A stretch of DNA of 36,557 nucleotides from DATKDU01 sp035649415 (GTDB taxonomy: Bacteria > Planctomycetota > Planctomycetia > Pirellulales > Pirellulaceae): the NCBI GenBank assembly GCA_035649415.1, contig DASRJP010000352.1:1-36557 (forward strand). Direction: 5' to 3'. The stretch's first letter is position 1. Every line of letters starts with the position of its first letter. Below are positions 1-10,312 of the stretch, one piece after another. The position numbers and the translations under genes are program-made. The notes below the pieces were generated by a model. The model had not been told where the DNA came from and made no database searches. It saw nothing but the letters and a program-made list of their open reading frames with translations.

Positions 1-350
1 GGGTTATCCGCGAGAAGGCGATCGACGAGCGCGGAACAACTTTGCCGTACCTTGCCGTTGATGACCATGGTGCAAGCGCCGCAGACTTCTTCCAGGCAGT
101 TGCAGTCCCAGGCGACCGGCGTGACTTTTTTGCCGTCCATCGTCGTTGCCTTGGCGGCAATCTGTTGCAGCACGCTGATGACGTTCATGTCCGGCTCGTA
201 GGACACTCGGTGCCGCTCCCAATAGCTGGGCTGCCCGGGGCCATCCTGTCGAAGTATGCGGACCTCGAAGTGATCGGGATTCGCGTGAGCAGCAGGGCCG
301 TGACCGCTGGCGGCGTGGTTGTCGTGTCCGTTGGATTGGTGGTCGGACAT
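1..350 (-). CDS. sdhB: Succinate dehydrogenase iron-sulfur subunit, N-terminal part (runs off left edge)
   Basis: The N-terminal 116 residues are present; the rest lies beyond base 1. SdhB passes electrons from the SdhA flavin to quinone through three Fe-S clusters. What is visible is the [2Fe-2S] ferredoxin-like domain: residues 83-105 hold Cys-Asn-Cys-Leu-Glu-Glu-Val-Cys-Gly-Ala-Cys and a further Cys 12 residues on, the C-x4-C-x2-C-x11-C ligand pattern of SdhB/FrdB. The C-terminal [4Fe-4S]/[3Fe-4S] domain is not in the window. The start is ATG at 350. An N-terminal extension of about 27 residues carries six histidines, which is unusual for SdhB. It is the third gene of an sdhC-sdhA-sdhB operon, 73 bases behind sdhA, the order used by Bacillus-type enzymes. 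Identification is firm from motif plus operon. Confidence 0.9.
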   Translation of the reverse strand, partial: MSDHQSNGHDNHAASGHGPAAHANPDHFEVRILRQDGPGQPSYWERHRVSYEPDMNVISVLQQIAAKATTMDGKKVTPVAWDCNCLEEVCGACTMVINGKVRQSCSALVDRLLADN

Positions 351-423
351 GGTGTATTGCGAGAAACGTGATCTTATCAGTGGTTGCTAAACCCGGAGGC
401 ACGTTTGCCTCCGGCTAAGTGAA

Positions 424-2430
424 TCAGAGAGTTGCCGCGGCAATCGTGGCTGTCGCCCCAGCCCCATTGCCGTTGTCGGCGCCCGCCCTGGCGGCCGCCC
501 GCTCTTTCCACACTTTCTCGATCTCGTCCGCGCCGACCAGGCCGTACAGCCGCGGCCGCGGCGGAATCAACGACGTATCGACGTCCTCGTAAGTCAGTTC
601 CACATCGTCGCCGGTCCAGGTGGCGATCGTCGATTTCAGCCAGCGGGCATTGTTGGCCTCGAACTTGTCGCACCACGCCTCGGCCTGACGCCGCCGCTCG
701 GTCGCGTCCGTCGCCGTCAGCGCACCCATGGCGAAGGCCGGCTTGTAGTGGGCGCCGCGGCATTCGTCCCGCTGGCGCGCGCCTTTGAGGATCGTCAGCG
801 CCAAAGGGAACATGTCGAGCAGCGACTTGGTAAAGACGACGTTTTGGTTGGTCCACGCGCCGGTATCGGAGAGCGAGCATCTCTTGGCCCGCTCGAACAG
901 CACCGCAACCAAATCCAAGGCCTGGTCAAGCTGGTCATTGCGGCGGACGACGGTGGCCGCCTTCGTCATGACGTCCCCCAGTTCCTGGTGAATCAGGTAG
1001 GGGTTCTCGCCGCCGCCGGAGCGCCTCAGCAGTGCATCATGCCGCGCCTGGTGCTGTTTTCGTACGGCATCAAACAGAGATGAGGGGAACTCGCTGGCGG
1101 TTTGCTTCTGTCCCTTGAGGAGGGTTTCGATTCCAGGAGCAGTGATCAACCCGCTGAAGATGCATGACAACAGCGAGTTCGCGCCCAGCCGGTTGGCGCC
1201 GTGATACTGGTAGTCGCATTCGCCGATGGCATACAAGTGCGGAATGTTTGTGACCTGGTTCTTCGGCGATCCGACGACGATCCCTCCGTCGGCACTCTTC
1301 TGGTAATCGCACCACAGGCCCCCCATCGAGTAATGGACCGCGGGGAAGATCTTCATGGGGGTGGTGCGTGGATCGACCCCCTGAAATTTCTCGTAGATCG
1401 CCAGAATGCCGCCCAATTTGCGGTCGAGCTCGTGCCTGGGGATGTGCGTCAGATCGAGGTAGACGCACAGGCGGTCCTTCTCGACCGACAAGCCCTCATT
1501 CACGCAGATGTCGAAAATCTCGCGCGTGGCGATGTCGCGCGGCACGAGGTTCTTGTACTTCGGATAGCGTTCTTCCAGGAAGTAATACCGCTCGTTTTCG
1601 GGAATGGTGCGCGGATCGCGGGGATCGTGAGGCGTTCGCGGGACCCACACCCGGCCCCCCTCGCCGCGGGCCGATTCGCTCATCAGCCGCAGCTTGTCCG
1701 ATCCCGGAATGGCCGTGGGATGAACCTGAATGAACTCGCCGTTGCCGTACTTGGCGCCATACTGGAAGCAGCGGCTTGCCGCCGAGCCGGTGCACGCCAT
1801 GGACATCGTCGAGCGGCCGTAGATCAATCCGGGCCCCCCGGAGCCGACAATGACGGCGTCCGCCGGAAACGCCCGAATCTCCATCGTCACCAGGTCCTGT
1901 CCGATGACTCCGCGGCATATGCCGTTGTCGTCGATCACCGGTCCCAGGAAATCCCAGAACTCGAATTTTCTGATACGGCCCTCCGCTTCCCAGCGACGGA
2001 CCTGCTCGTCGAGAACGTAGAGCAGCTGCTGGCCAGTGGTCGCGCCGGCGAAAGCCGTCCGTTTGTAAAGCGTGCCGCCAAAGCGGCGGCGATCGAGAAA
2101 ACCCTCCGCAGTACGGTTGAAGGTGACGCCCAGGCGGTCCATCAGCTCGATGATTCGCGGGCCCCAGTACGCCATCTCCTTCACCGGTGGCTGGTGCTGT
2201 AGAAAGTCCCCGCCGTAGACGGTGTCATCGAAGTGGAGCCATTCGTTGTCCCCTTGCTGCCGCGTCACTTCGTTGACGCTGTTGATCCCGCCTTGGGCGC
2301 AGACGCTGTGCGAGCGCTTAACGGGCACCAGGCTCATCAGATCGACGTCGATCCCCAGCTCGGCCAGCTTCATGGCGGCCGACAAGCCGGCCAAACCGCC
2401 GCCGACGATCATTACGCGTTGTTTGGGCAT
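424..2430 (-). CDS. sdhA: Succinate dehydrogenase / fumarate reductase flavoprotein subunit
   Basis: A 668-residue catalytic subunit that oxidises succinate to fumarate with covalently bound FAD. The Rossmann motif VGGGLAG is at residues 9-15. His41 in SHSVCAQGG matches the histidine that carries FAD covalently in the family. VHPTAIPG (236-243) corresponds to the substrate-site HPT motif, and SARGEGG (253-259) holds the conserved active-site Arg. HYSMGG (366-371) and a GANRLGANSLL block further on are also standard. The length is close to the epsilon-proteobacterial FrdA type and longer than the Bacillus enzyme (about 586). It lies 53 bases after sdhC and 73 before sdhB. The ATG at 2430 has no clear Shine-Dalgarno, so translation may depend on the upstream gene. 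Physiological direction (Sdh or Frd) cannot be told from sequence alone. Confidence 0.96.
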   Translation of the reverse strand: MPKQRVMIVGGGLAGLSAAMKLAELGIDVDLMSLVPVKRSHSVCAQGGINSVNEVTRQQGDNEWLHFDDTVYGGDFLQHQPPVKEMAYWGPRIIELMDRLGVTFNRTAEGFLDRRRFGGTLYKRTAFAGATTGQQLLYVLDEQVRRWEAEGRIRKFEFWDFLGPVIDDNGICRGVIGQDLVTMEIRAFPADAVIVGSGGPGLIYGRSTMSMACTGSAASRCFQYGAKYGNGEFIQVHPTAIPGSDKLRLMSESARGEGGRVWVPRTPHDPRDPRTIPENERYYFLEERYPKYKNLVPRDIATREIFDICVNEGLSVEKDRLCVYLDLTHIPRHELDRKLGGILAIYEKFQGVDPRTTPMKIFPAVHYSMGGLWCDYQKSADGGIVVGSPKNQVTNIPHLYAIGECDYQYHGANRLGANSLLSCIFSGLITAPGIETLLKGQKQTASEFPSSLFDAVRKQHQARHDALLRRSGGGENPYLIHQELGDVMTKAATVVRRNDQLDQALDLVAVLFERAKRCSLSDTGAWTNQNVVFTKSLLDMFPLALTILKGARQRDECRGAHYKPAFAMGALTATDATERRRQAEAWCDKFEANNARWLKSTIATWTGDDVELTYEDVDTSLIPPRPRLYGLVGADEIEKVWKERAAARAGADNGNGAGATATIAAATL

Positions 2431-2466
2431 GGGGCAGAGGTAGGTCGGAGGTCAGAGATCAGCAGC

Positions 2467-2484
2467 GATTGAGCAAACTCAATC
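2467..2484 (-). other. Intercistronic hairpin between sdhC and sdhA
   Basis: A perfect inverted repeat GATTGAG - CAAA - CTCAATC overlaps the last base of the sdhC stop codon. There is no T-run, so it is unlikely to be a strong terminator. It could stabilise or process the sdhCAB message; this is inference from the palindrome alone. Confidence 0.35.
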
Positions 2485-3344
2485 TATTTCTCGATTCGGT
2501 TCCTCGGCAGGGCGGCTTGCACTTTCTTGTCGCCTGGATGCGCTCGCTTGTGCTCATTGGGTTCGATTTCCCCACTGGCGACTTTTGCGTTGTAGAGCTG
2601 GTCCTCGCCTTGTCGGGCTTCATTCACATTCACCGTGCCAAAGCCGCCGATGGCGCCCAAGCTCACCATAGCCAGCAGCACGCCAAACGCAATGCAAACG
2701 TAATCCGCCCGCCGCTGGGCCAGCGGCGTCGTCCAGATGCCCCAAGTAATGCCGAATGTCCAAATGCCGTTGGCCAGATGGAAGACGCAGGAGAGGACGC
2801 CGATCGTGTACAGGATTGGCACGAGAATGCCGGCTTGCATGGCTGCCGCCGCGGTGCTGGTCGCATTGAAGGCCTTGAAGTTGCCGCCCCAACCTTCAAT
2901 CGTCTTTAGCCAAGCTTCGCTGTGAACCCATCCGTGCATATGCAGCACGTGCCAGAAGATGAAGAGGAAGGCGATCATCCCAGTAGCCCGCTGGAGCGTG
3001 TAGCGCCAGTTTTTACGGTATGGATAACTGCTGCTGTTCGGCAAACCCGTGCGGATGATCACGATGCCGTACACGGCGTGGAAAATGATCGGCAGGAAGA
3101 TAAACGCCCATTCGATGACGACCAGGACCGGCAAGCTGTGGATCTGATACACCATGAGCTGGTAGGTGCGCCAGCTTTCCAGGACCGTGGCATTGGTCAG
3201 CAGATGGATGACCATGTACGCGCCGACGGGGACGATCCCCGACAGCGAGTGCAGGCGGCGGAGGAGAAATTCGTTGCGCTCGAGAAAAGAAGAAGTGCCG
3301 CTGGGAGGCTGGGAAGAGGCCGCTGGGGCCGATTCCGTTTTCAC
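2484..3344 (-). CDS. sdhC: Succinate dehydrogenase cytochrome b558 membrane anchor
   Basis: A 286-residue integral membrane subunit of the single-anchor, di-haem (Bacillus/Wolinella) type, so no sdhD is expected and none is seen. Hydrophobic segments fall at about 36-52, 71-98, 119-137, 170-198 and 215-233. His47, His89 and His132 are spaced 42 and 43 residues apart, as are the first three haem ligands of B. subtilis SdhC (His28, 70, 113). The fourth ligand is probably His189, displaced by an insertion of about 15 residues in the loop at 150-168. The start is GTG at 3344. It is the first gene of the operon, with a candidate promoter about 90 bases upstream. The hydrophilic C-tail of about 45 residues is longer than in Bacillus. 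Confidence 0.93.
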   Translation of the reverse strand: MKTESAPAASSQPPSGTSSFLERNEFLLRRLHSLSGIVPVGAYMVIHLLTNATVLESWRTYQLMVYQIHSLPVLVVIEWAFIFLPIIFHAVYGIVIIRTGLPNSSSYPYRKNWRYTLQRATGMIAFLFIFWHVLHMHGWVHSEAWLKTIEGWGGNFKAFNATSTAAAAMQAGILVPILYTIGVLSCVFHLANGIWTFGITWGIWTTPLAQRRADYVCIAFGVLLAMVSLGAIGGFGTVNVNEARQGEDQLYNAKVASGEIEPNEHKRAHPGDKKVQAALPRNRIEK

Positions 3345-3435
3345 GGAGCACCTGGTCGCGTTCGTTAACGGCCTGCTGGGAAAGGACTTTCGTCAGCGGA
3401 GCAGGCGCGGGGAAGGAAGCCTGTGCAACCGTAGT

Positions 3436-3463
3436 AATATAGAGGGGCGCGGGACGCTGGCAA
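3436..3463 (-). promoter_or_regulatory. Candidate sigma70-type promoter for sdhCAB
   Basis: On the minus strand TTGCCA (3463-3458) and TATATT (3441-3436) are separated by 16 bases and point at sdhC, whose start lies about 90 bases further on. Hexamers match the general bacterial consensus well; planctomycete promoters are poorly defined, so confidence is moderate. Confidence 0.45.
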
Positions 3464-3513
3464 CGGGGCAACACAGGCCACTACTGCCTCCCCGATCGAA
3501 AGCTAGCGCACTG

Positions 3514-4047
3514 TCATTGATCCGTTTTGTCGATTTCGGGAACGACTTTTTGTGAATCGTTCTCCTCCTCCGCGACGACAGCCTGGTCGTTCTTTTTCCC
3601 AAAGGGATTCAGATCCTTGACCGACTCCTTGACTCCCTCGATGGCGCCCCGCACTGCGCCTTTGGCCGCGTTGGCGGCAGTCGCTTCCGCATTCTTCTTG
3701 ATTCCCTCGCCGATGCCCTTGAGATTTGCCGCGACGCCTTGAGCGGTGAGATCGTCGTCGGTCTGGAATCTGCGGTCGGGACCGGCGGAGCGAACGACGA
3801 CCATTTCCGCGATGCCCCCTTGCGAGTACGTGATGTTCAAACGCGTGCCCCAGGGATCGGTCTCCTTGATGTCATCTTCCTCGACTCGGATATAGACGCC
3901 GGTCTCTGTCGTCCGCTTGTCCAGGTTTTCAGCAATCCTTCGGACTTGCGCCTGTGCCTTCTCGATCGCAGCACGCCGCGCGGCGAAGTCGCCACAACCG
4001 GCAATCAAGACCACAAAACCGATGGCGAAGGCAATGGAATGTCGCAT
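3514..4047 (-). CDS. Lipoprotein with GspG-like C-terminal motif
   Basis: A 177-residue predicted lipoprotein. The N-terminus is a short signal with lipobox LIAGC (acylated Cys18), followed by a helical stretch (22-45). Residues 64-100 contain DPWG, a short beta region and SAGPDRRFQTDDDL. This is the arrangement seen at the end of type II secretion major pseudopilins (DPWG ... S-x-GPD-x3-x-T-DDI), where it helps bind calcium. The prepilin N-terminus itself is absent, so this is not a pilin. Residues 101-150 are an Ala/Gly/Lys amphipathic region and the tail is acidic and low-complexity. It starts 27 bases after the thiE stop and may be cotranscribed with it. Function is unknown; the pseudopilin resemblance is my reading of the motif. 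Confidence 0.8.
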   Translation of the reverse strand: MRHSIAFAIGFVVLIAGCGDFAARRAAIEKAQAQVRRIAENLDKRTTETGVYIRVEEDDIKETDPWGTRLNITYSQGGIAEMVVVRSAGPDRRFQTDDDLTAQGVAANLKGIGEGIKKNAEATAANAAKGAVRGAIEGVKESVKDLNPFGKKNDQAVVAEEENDSQKVVPEIDKTDQ

Positions 4048-4074
4048 GGGATGCTCCAGGCTTCTGAAGGACCC

Positions 4075-5220
4075 TCAACTGTACGTCCCCTGTGGCCGAG
4101 CAAATTGTGCGTGTATCCGCGAGACAATCGAACGTGGTTCATCCGCCTGCCATACCGCCCCACTTATCGCTACACGCGTCATTCCCGTCTCCAGAACCTG
4201 CGGCAGATTCTCGGGAGTGATCCCGCCAATGGCGAATGACGGGAGTGTGATTTCCGCGGCGACCTGGCGTAAGAACTCCAGTCCCGCCAACCGTTGGAAC
4301 TGCTTGGTCGCGGATGGAAAGGTCGGTCCGCAGCCGATGTAGTCCGCGCCGTCGAGCACCGCCTGCCGCGCCTGTTCGATGCTGTGCGTCGAAACCCCGA
4401 TTAAGGCCTGGGTGCCGACGATCTGGCGCGCTTCGTAAATCGGCAGGTCCTCCTGGCCGAGATGCACACCATCGGCCCTCGCGGCGGAGGCCAAATCAGC
4501 CCGGTCGTTCACAATCAGCAGTGTGCCACTTCCGCGAGTTATCTCGCGGAGGATGATCGCCCGCTTCAGCAGCGTTCGATCGTCGAGCGTCTTGTCGCGA
4601 AGCTGTAGCAGGTGGACACCAGCGGAGACAAGCCCCTGGACGCGCCGCCGATACTCGTTTTCGTTAAATGTCTCGGCCGCTCCGCCGCCATCGACCAGGA
4701 CATACAGTCGAGCATCGCGCAGCCGCAGCTGGGACGACTGCTCGATGGTTATCGCTTTGCCGAGCGTGTAGACGCGATAGCGCAGTTTTTCCAGGCGGGA
4801 CACGTCCAGCGGCGGTACGAGCTTGCCGTACTCCTCGATCGCCCGCAGCGCCTGCTCGACGCGCTTCCAGTTGGCGGTCGTCACTTCCGCCAGGGAACGT
4901 CGCTGATTCTCCGCCGGCGTGGAAATTCCGGTTCCCACGTCACGCAGCGTGTCCCGAGCCCGGGTCAGTTCGAAAGCCGGAATTTCCGCCAGGATGTCCG
5001 CCAGCTCGTGTCGCAGTTCTTTGCAGGTGCGGGCCAGCATCGTGTCCCCACGTCCCAGGCGGAAATACTCCTCGACGACGCGCAGCCCCTCGGCAGCCCG
5101 ATTTGCATTGGCGTCTAGCACGCGCAAGACCGTAAGTCTTTCTTCCGGCGGCAGGTCTGTACGGTCATCCGCCATGAATGGAAACGCCAATTCCAATGGT
5201 TGCGCTGGGCCAATCGGCAC
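4075..5220 (-). CDS. thiE: ThiD2-ThiE fusion: HMP-phosphate kinase / thiamin-phosphate synthase
   Basis: A 381-residue two-domain thiamin enzyme. Residues about 28-150 match the small ThiD2 domain (RVLDANANRAAEGLRVVEEY at 33-52), a family reported to phosphorylate HMP-P but not free HMP. Residues about 168-375 are the ThiE TIM barrel, which joins HMP-PP to the thiazole phosphate. It shows LLQLRDKT (204-211), VNDRADLA (237-244), DGVHLGQEDLP (250-260), GCGPTFPSATK (296-306) and AIGGI (330-334). The fusion order is the one known from cyanobacteria. The start is GTG at 5220, with AGGAGG 14 bases upstream. ATG at 5175 (residue 16) is an alternative, since homology begins after it. No TPP riboswitch elements were seen in the leader. 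thiC is some 29 kb away in the window. Confidence 0.93.
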   Translation of the reverse strand: MPIGPAQPLELAFPFMADDRTDLPPEERLTVLRVLDANANRAAEGLRVVEEYFRLGRGDTMLARTCKELRHELADILAEIPAFELTRARDTLRDVGTGISTPAENQRRSLAEVTTANWKRVEQALRAIEEYGKLVPPLDVSRLEKLRYRVYTLGKAITIEQSSQLRLRDARLYVLVDGGGAAETFNENEYRRRVQGLVSAGVHLLQLRDKTLDDRTLLKRAIILREITRGSGTLLIVNDRADLASAARADGVHLGQEDLPIYEARQIVGTQALIGVSTHSIEQARQAVLDGADYIGCGPTFPSATKQFQRLAGLEFLRQVAAEITLPSFAIGGITPENLPQVLETGMTRVAISGAVWQADEPRSIVSRIHAQFARPQGTYS

Positions 5221-5545
5221 GCCCCTTGCAAAAACCTCCTAAAGCGGCCGCACGCTCGCGCAAAATGGCAGCCGTCCGCTGTCATTGTACCAGTGACTGC
5301 CCATGACGCCGGCCGAAGTCTTGTTGCCCGCAATTGATCAACGCGGCGGTTTAAGAAGGGAGTTCCCAAAATACCGGCCCTGCGACGGAAATACCAACGT
5401 AACTCCAAGCAGCACATGAACTTGGCTTGCTGGCTCGGAAAGAGGGTTGTAGAATTTCGCGGCGTTTTGGACAGACGTGGCTTGGGAAATCGATTGCCAA
5501 CGGCGCGGCGAGGTGCCCGCCGGAGTGCTGGACGAAGGATTTGCA
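5221..5545. other. Divergent intergenic region, thiE / membrane TPR-like gene
   Basis: About 325 bases without a convincing gene. It holds the thiE leader with AGGAGG, and toward the right a weak plus-strand promoter candidate. Short open frames here have no recognisable composition or ribosome-binding site. No TPP aptamer signature (CTGAGA plus the ACCTGAT block) was found on the minus strand. Confidence 0.5.
5427..5455 (+). promoter_or_regulatory. Candidate promoter for the membrane TPR-like gene
   Basis: TTGCTG (5427-5432) and TAGAAT (5450-5455) are separated by 17 bases, about 90 bases before the ATG at 5546. The -35 match is 4/6 and the -10 match 5/6, so this is a weak call. Confidence 0.3.
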
Positions 5546-6148
5546 ATGCAAGGTCGTGCATGGATGCTGTTTTGGCCGGGATTGGCTGGGTTGTGGCTGC
5601 ACGGCCGCTGGCTCAGTCTGGTTGTCGCGGTGGGATTTGCGGCGGCGGTGAATGCGGCCCTGCTCACTACGTTGGTCTGGCCGCGATTTTTGTCCCGCGA
5701 CTTGCCACCCTGGGCGGCACCTCTGTCGGCTTGGGTTTTGGTGCTATGGTTGTGGACTGTGGGCTGGAGGAGAGGGGCGCTAATTTTGGCGTGCGAAGCG
5801 GCAAAATCGTTACCGTCGGACGCCGACTCGGATGCACGCTTATGTGAGGCACAGACAGAATACTTGAAAGGACACTGGCTAGAGGCCGAGTCGCTGCTGG
5901 TGCGACTGCTCGTTCGTCGGCCGGGCGATGCGGTAGCGAGGCTGCTACTAGCCAGCGTCTACCGCCGCAGCGGCCGCGAAGAACTGGCGCGGCAGCAACT
6001 GGCAGAGCTGGCGCTCCTTCCGGCGGCGGCTGTTTGGCGCGAAGAAATTGCCGCGGAGCTGAAGCAGCTATCACCACCACAGGCCTTAGCGAACAGCAGA
6101 CAGGAACAAGAATCGGGGCCAGGCAAGCCATTAGATCGTGCCGCCTAG
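5546..6148 (+). CDS. Membrane protein with C-terminal TPR-like helices
   Basis: A 200-residue protein of unknown role. The N-terminal half is hydrophobic, with likely membrane helices at about 7-45 (a hairpin or two short helices) and 57-80. After a Ser/Asp linker, residues 99-160 form helix pairs resembling tetratricopeptide repeats: EAQTEYLKGHWLEAESLLVRLL, then ARLLLASVYRRSGREELARQQL, with the Ala/Leu/Tyr spacing typical of TPRs. I chose the ATG at 5546 because GAAGGA lies 6 bases before it and the hydrophobic segment starts just after; the open frame extends 23 codons upstream without support. It is followed by a GC hairpin and then clpC on the same strand. The TPR part suggests a scaffold role, but no partner can be named. 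Confidence 0.72.
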   Translation: MQGRAWMLFWPGLAGLWLHGRWLSLVVAVGFAAAVNAALLTTLVWPRFLSRDLPPWAAPLSAWVLVLWLWTVGWRRGALILACEAAKSLPSDADSDARLCEAQTEYLKGHWLEAESLLVRLLVRRPGDAVARLLLASVYRRSGREELARQQLAELALLPAAAVWREEIAAELKQLSPPQALANSRQEQESGPGKPLDRAA

Positions 6149-6224
6149 TCGTCAACCACTTGGCTACTTTGGCATTGCAGGAAACAATGCTGATGGAAAG
6201 AGAACGAAGCACCCGTTGAAAGCA

Positions 6225-6241
6225 GGCGGGCTGAGCCCGCC
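6225..6241 (+). terminator. GC hairpin between membrane TPR-like gene and clpC
   Basis: A perfect 7-bp stem GGCGGGC - TGA - GCCCGCC lies about 77 bases after the stop codon. There is no T-run after it, so it may be a weak terminator or one of the short GC palindromes scattered through planctomycete intergenic DNA. Confidence 0.35.
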
Positions 6242-6411
6242 AAATGCCGGCGGTGGTCGATGACCATCGGCGGCACGCGACGCGGCCACGAAGATCGTGA
6301 CGCACGACAAAAACCTGAAAAACGATTTGACACCATTTGCCGGACGACCCAGGGCGGACGCAAGAGACGAATCTGCACGAGAAGCAAGTCGCCGGCAGGG
6401 AGAACCATCCC

Positions 6412-8976
<2,565 letters not shown>

Positions 8977-8982
8977 ACCGTA

Positions 8983-9003
8983 GGACAGGTTTCCAACCTG
9001 TCC
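8983..9003 (+). terminator. Hairpin after clpC
   Basis: A perfect 9-bp stem GGACAGGTT - TCC - AACCTGTCC begins 7 bases after the clpC stop. A second, imperfect GC-rich hairpin with a T-rich tail (CTTGCTTTCTT) follows to about 9060. Together they probably end the clpC transcript. The first element resembles a dispersed intergenic palindrome of planctomycetes, from memory. Confidence 0.5.
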
Positions 9004-9144
9004 AGAAACAAGTGCAAGCACCAGCCCTGGCGATATCCGCTGGGGCTGCTTGCTTTCTTGACCGCTGTCGCCCGCCCACCATTTGCGTTTCGCGCCCAGG
9101 CCGCATAGAACAACGCAAGGGCCTCGCGCCGGAGGAGAACCGTC

Positions 9145-10281
9145 ATGGCGTCGCGCTTGTGGCTGGCCGCTTGGGCCATGGTCCTGGTTTCCAGTGGGCT
9201 CCTGGCGGCACAGGAGAAGCCGGGCGAAAGGGAACCTACTGCTGCCGATAAGGCGCGGATCGCCAAACTGATCAAGCAGCTTGACGACGACAAGGCGGAC
9301 GTTCGCGAGGCGGCGACGGCCGAACTGCGAAAGATCGGCGAGCCGGCCCTGGCGGCTCTTGAGAAAGTGCTGGCCGATCCTCCCAGCATTGAAGCAAAAT
9401 TCCGCGCCCAGGCGACAATCGACGGCATCAAGCTCGACCTCGTCCGCAAGCAAGCACTAAAAATCGATGACATCCTGGCCCAGGCGAGAGCTGCCCAAAA
9501 GGATGGTTGGGACAACAAAACGCTCGCAGCCCAGCTCGACAATCTGATTCGCGTCTTGGCGGGGGAGACGGGAAGGAAGGACCTCAAGCTGCCGGTGACG
9601 TTTGCCGATCTTGGGCAGGCGCCGATGGGACCGTTCGCCCGCGGAGTGCTCCTCAAGGAAAAACGGGTGAAGACTTCGATGGTCGAAAGGTCGATCGTGC
9701 TTGCCGATTCCGTTGCGGAAGTGAGCATCGCGCGCAACAGCATCATCATCGCTCCCGTGGCGGCGATTGTGTCGAGCTGCGAGGACTCGCTCGTGATCGC
9801 TGGGCATCTGGTGAATGTGTCCAGCCCGCGTGGCAGCGTGATTCTGTGTAATACGCGACTGGAAGCATCGCTCGTGCGAGACACCATTGTGGGCTGCCCT
9901 CAGGGAGTGCAGATTTCCCGTGCCGAAAGCAGCACGTTCATCAACTCGGCCATTCCCATGCGCCCCGGCGGCTTGGCTCCGGGGCGTACGGAAAACAAGT
10001 CGGTGGAAGTGCAGGGAATCGTGTTCGGCGCCAAGGCCCCGCCGAGTCCGCTGGAAGGGAAGCTGACGATCACGCTGGCCACGCAGCTAGATCAGGCTCT
10101 GGCTCTCTTTAACCTTCCCGACGGCAGCGGCGAATACGTTGCACGTTACGAGCAGGAGATCAAGACGCCGCAGGGGGAGCCCATCGAATCCCTCAAGGGT
10201 TGGAAGCTGATCTACGCCGGCAACCGGCTGGCCGTGTTTGCCAAAGGGGACGAGATCGCGTGCGTGCGACAGGGGATGTAG
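9145..10281 (+). CDS. Secreted protein: HEAT-like N-domain plus beta-solenoid-like region
   Basis: A 378-residue exported protein of unknown function. A signal peptide (about 1-22) ends at LLAAQ. Residues 34-100 resemble a HEAT repeat pair (DDDKADVREAATAELRKIG, then ALAALEKVLADPP), a form common in planctomycete secreted proteins. Residues 174-275 are short beta-rich repeats (SMVERSIVLADSVAEVSIAR, NSIIIAPVAAIVSSCEDSLV, VNVSSPRGSVILCN, SLVRDTIVGCPQGVQISRAE). They alternate small and aliphatic residues as in bactofilin or right-handed beta-helix coils. The C-terminal 90 residues look globular and beta-rich. ATG 9145 follows GGAGGAGAACCGTC, a good ribosome-binding site. It is probably periplasmic. 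The solenoid assignment is inference from periodicity. Confidence 0.82.
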   Translation: MASRLWLAAWAMVLVSSGLLAAQEKPGEREPTAADKARIAKLIKQLDDDKADVREAATAELRKIGEPALAALEKVLADPPSIEAKFRAQATIDGIKLDLVRKQALKIDDILAQARAAQKDGWDNKTLAAQLDNLIRVLAGETGRKDLKLPVTFADLGQAPMGPFARGVLLKEKRVKTSMVERSIVLADSVAEVSIARNSIIIAPVAAIVSSCEDSLVIAGHLVNVSSPRGSVILCNTRLEASLVRDTIVGCPQGVQISRAESSTFINSAIPMRPGGLAPGRTENKSVEVQGIVFGAKAPPSPLEGKLTITLATQLDQALALFNLPDGSGEYVARYEQEIKTPQGEPIESLKGWKLIYAGNRLAVFAKGDEIACVRQGM

Positions 10282-10312
10282 TCCGCCGTGGGCTGGATCG
10301 GGGGAGCAAAAC

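Noticed and set aside
1201..2202. A 333-codon plus-strand frame within sdhA
   Set aside because: Antisense shadow of a clear sdhA; no ribosome-binding site and no family.
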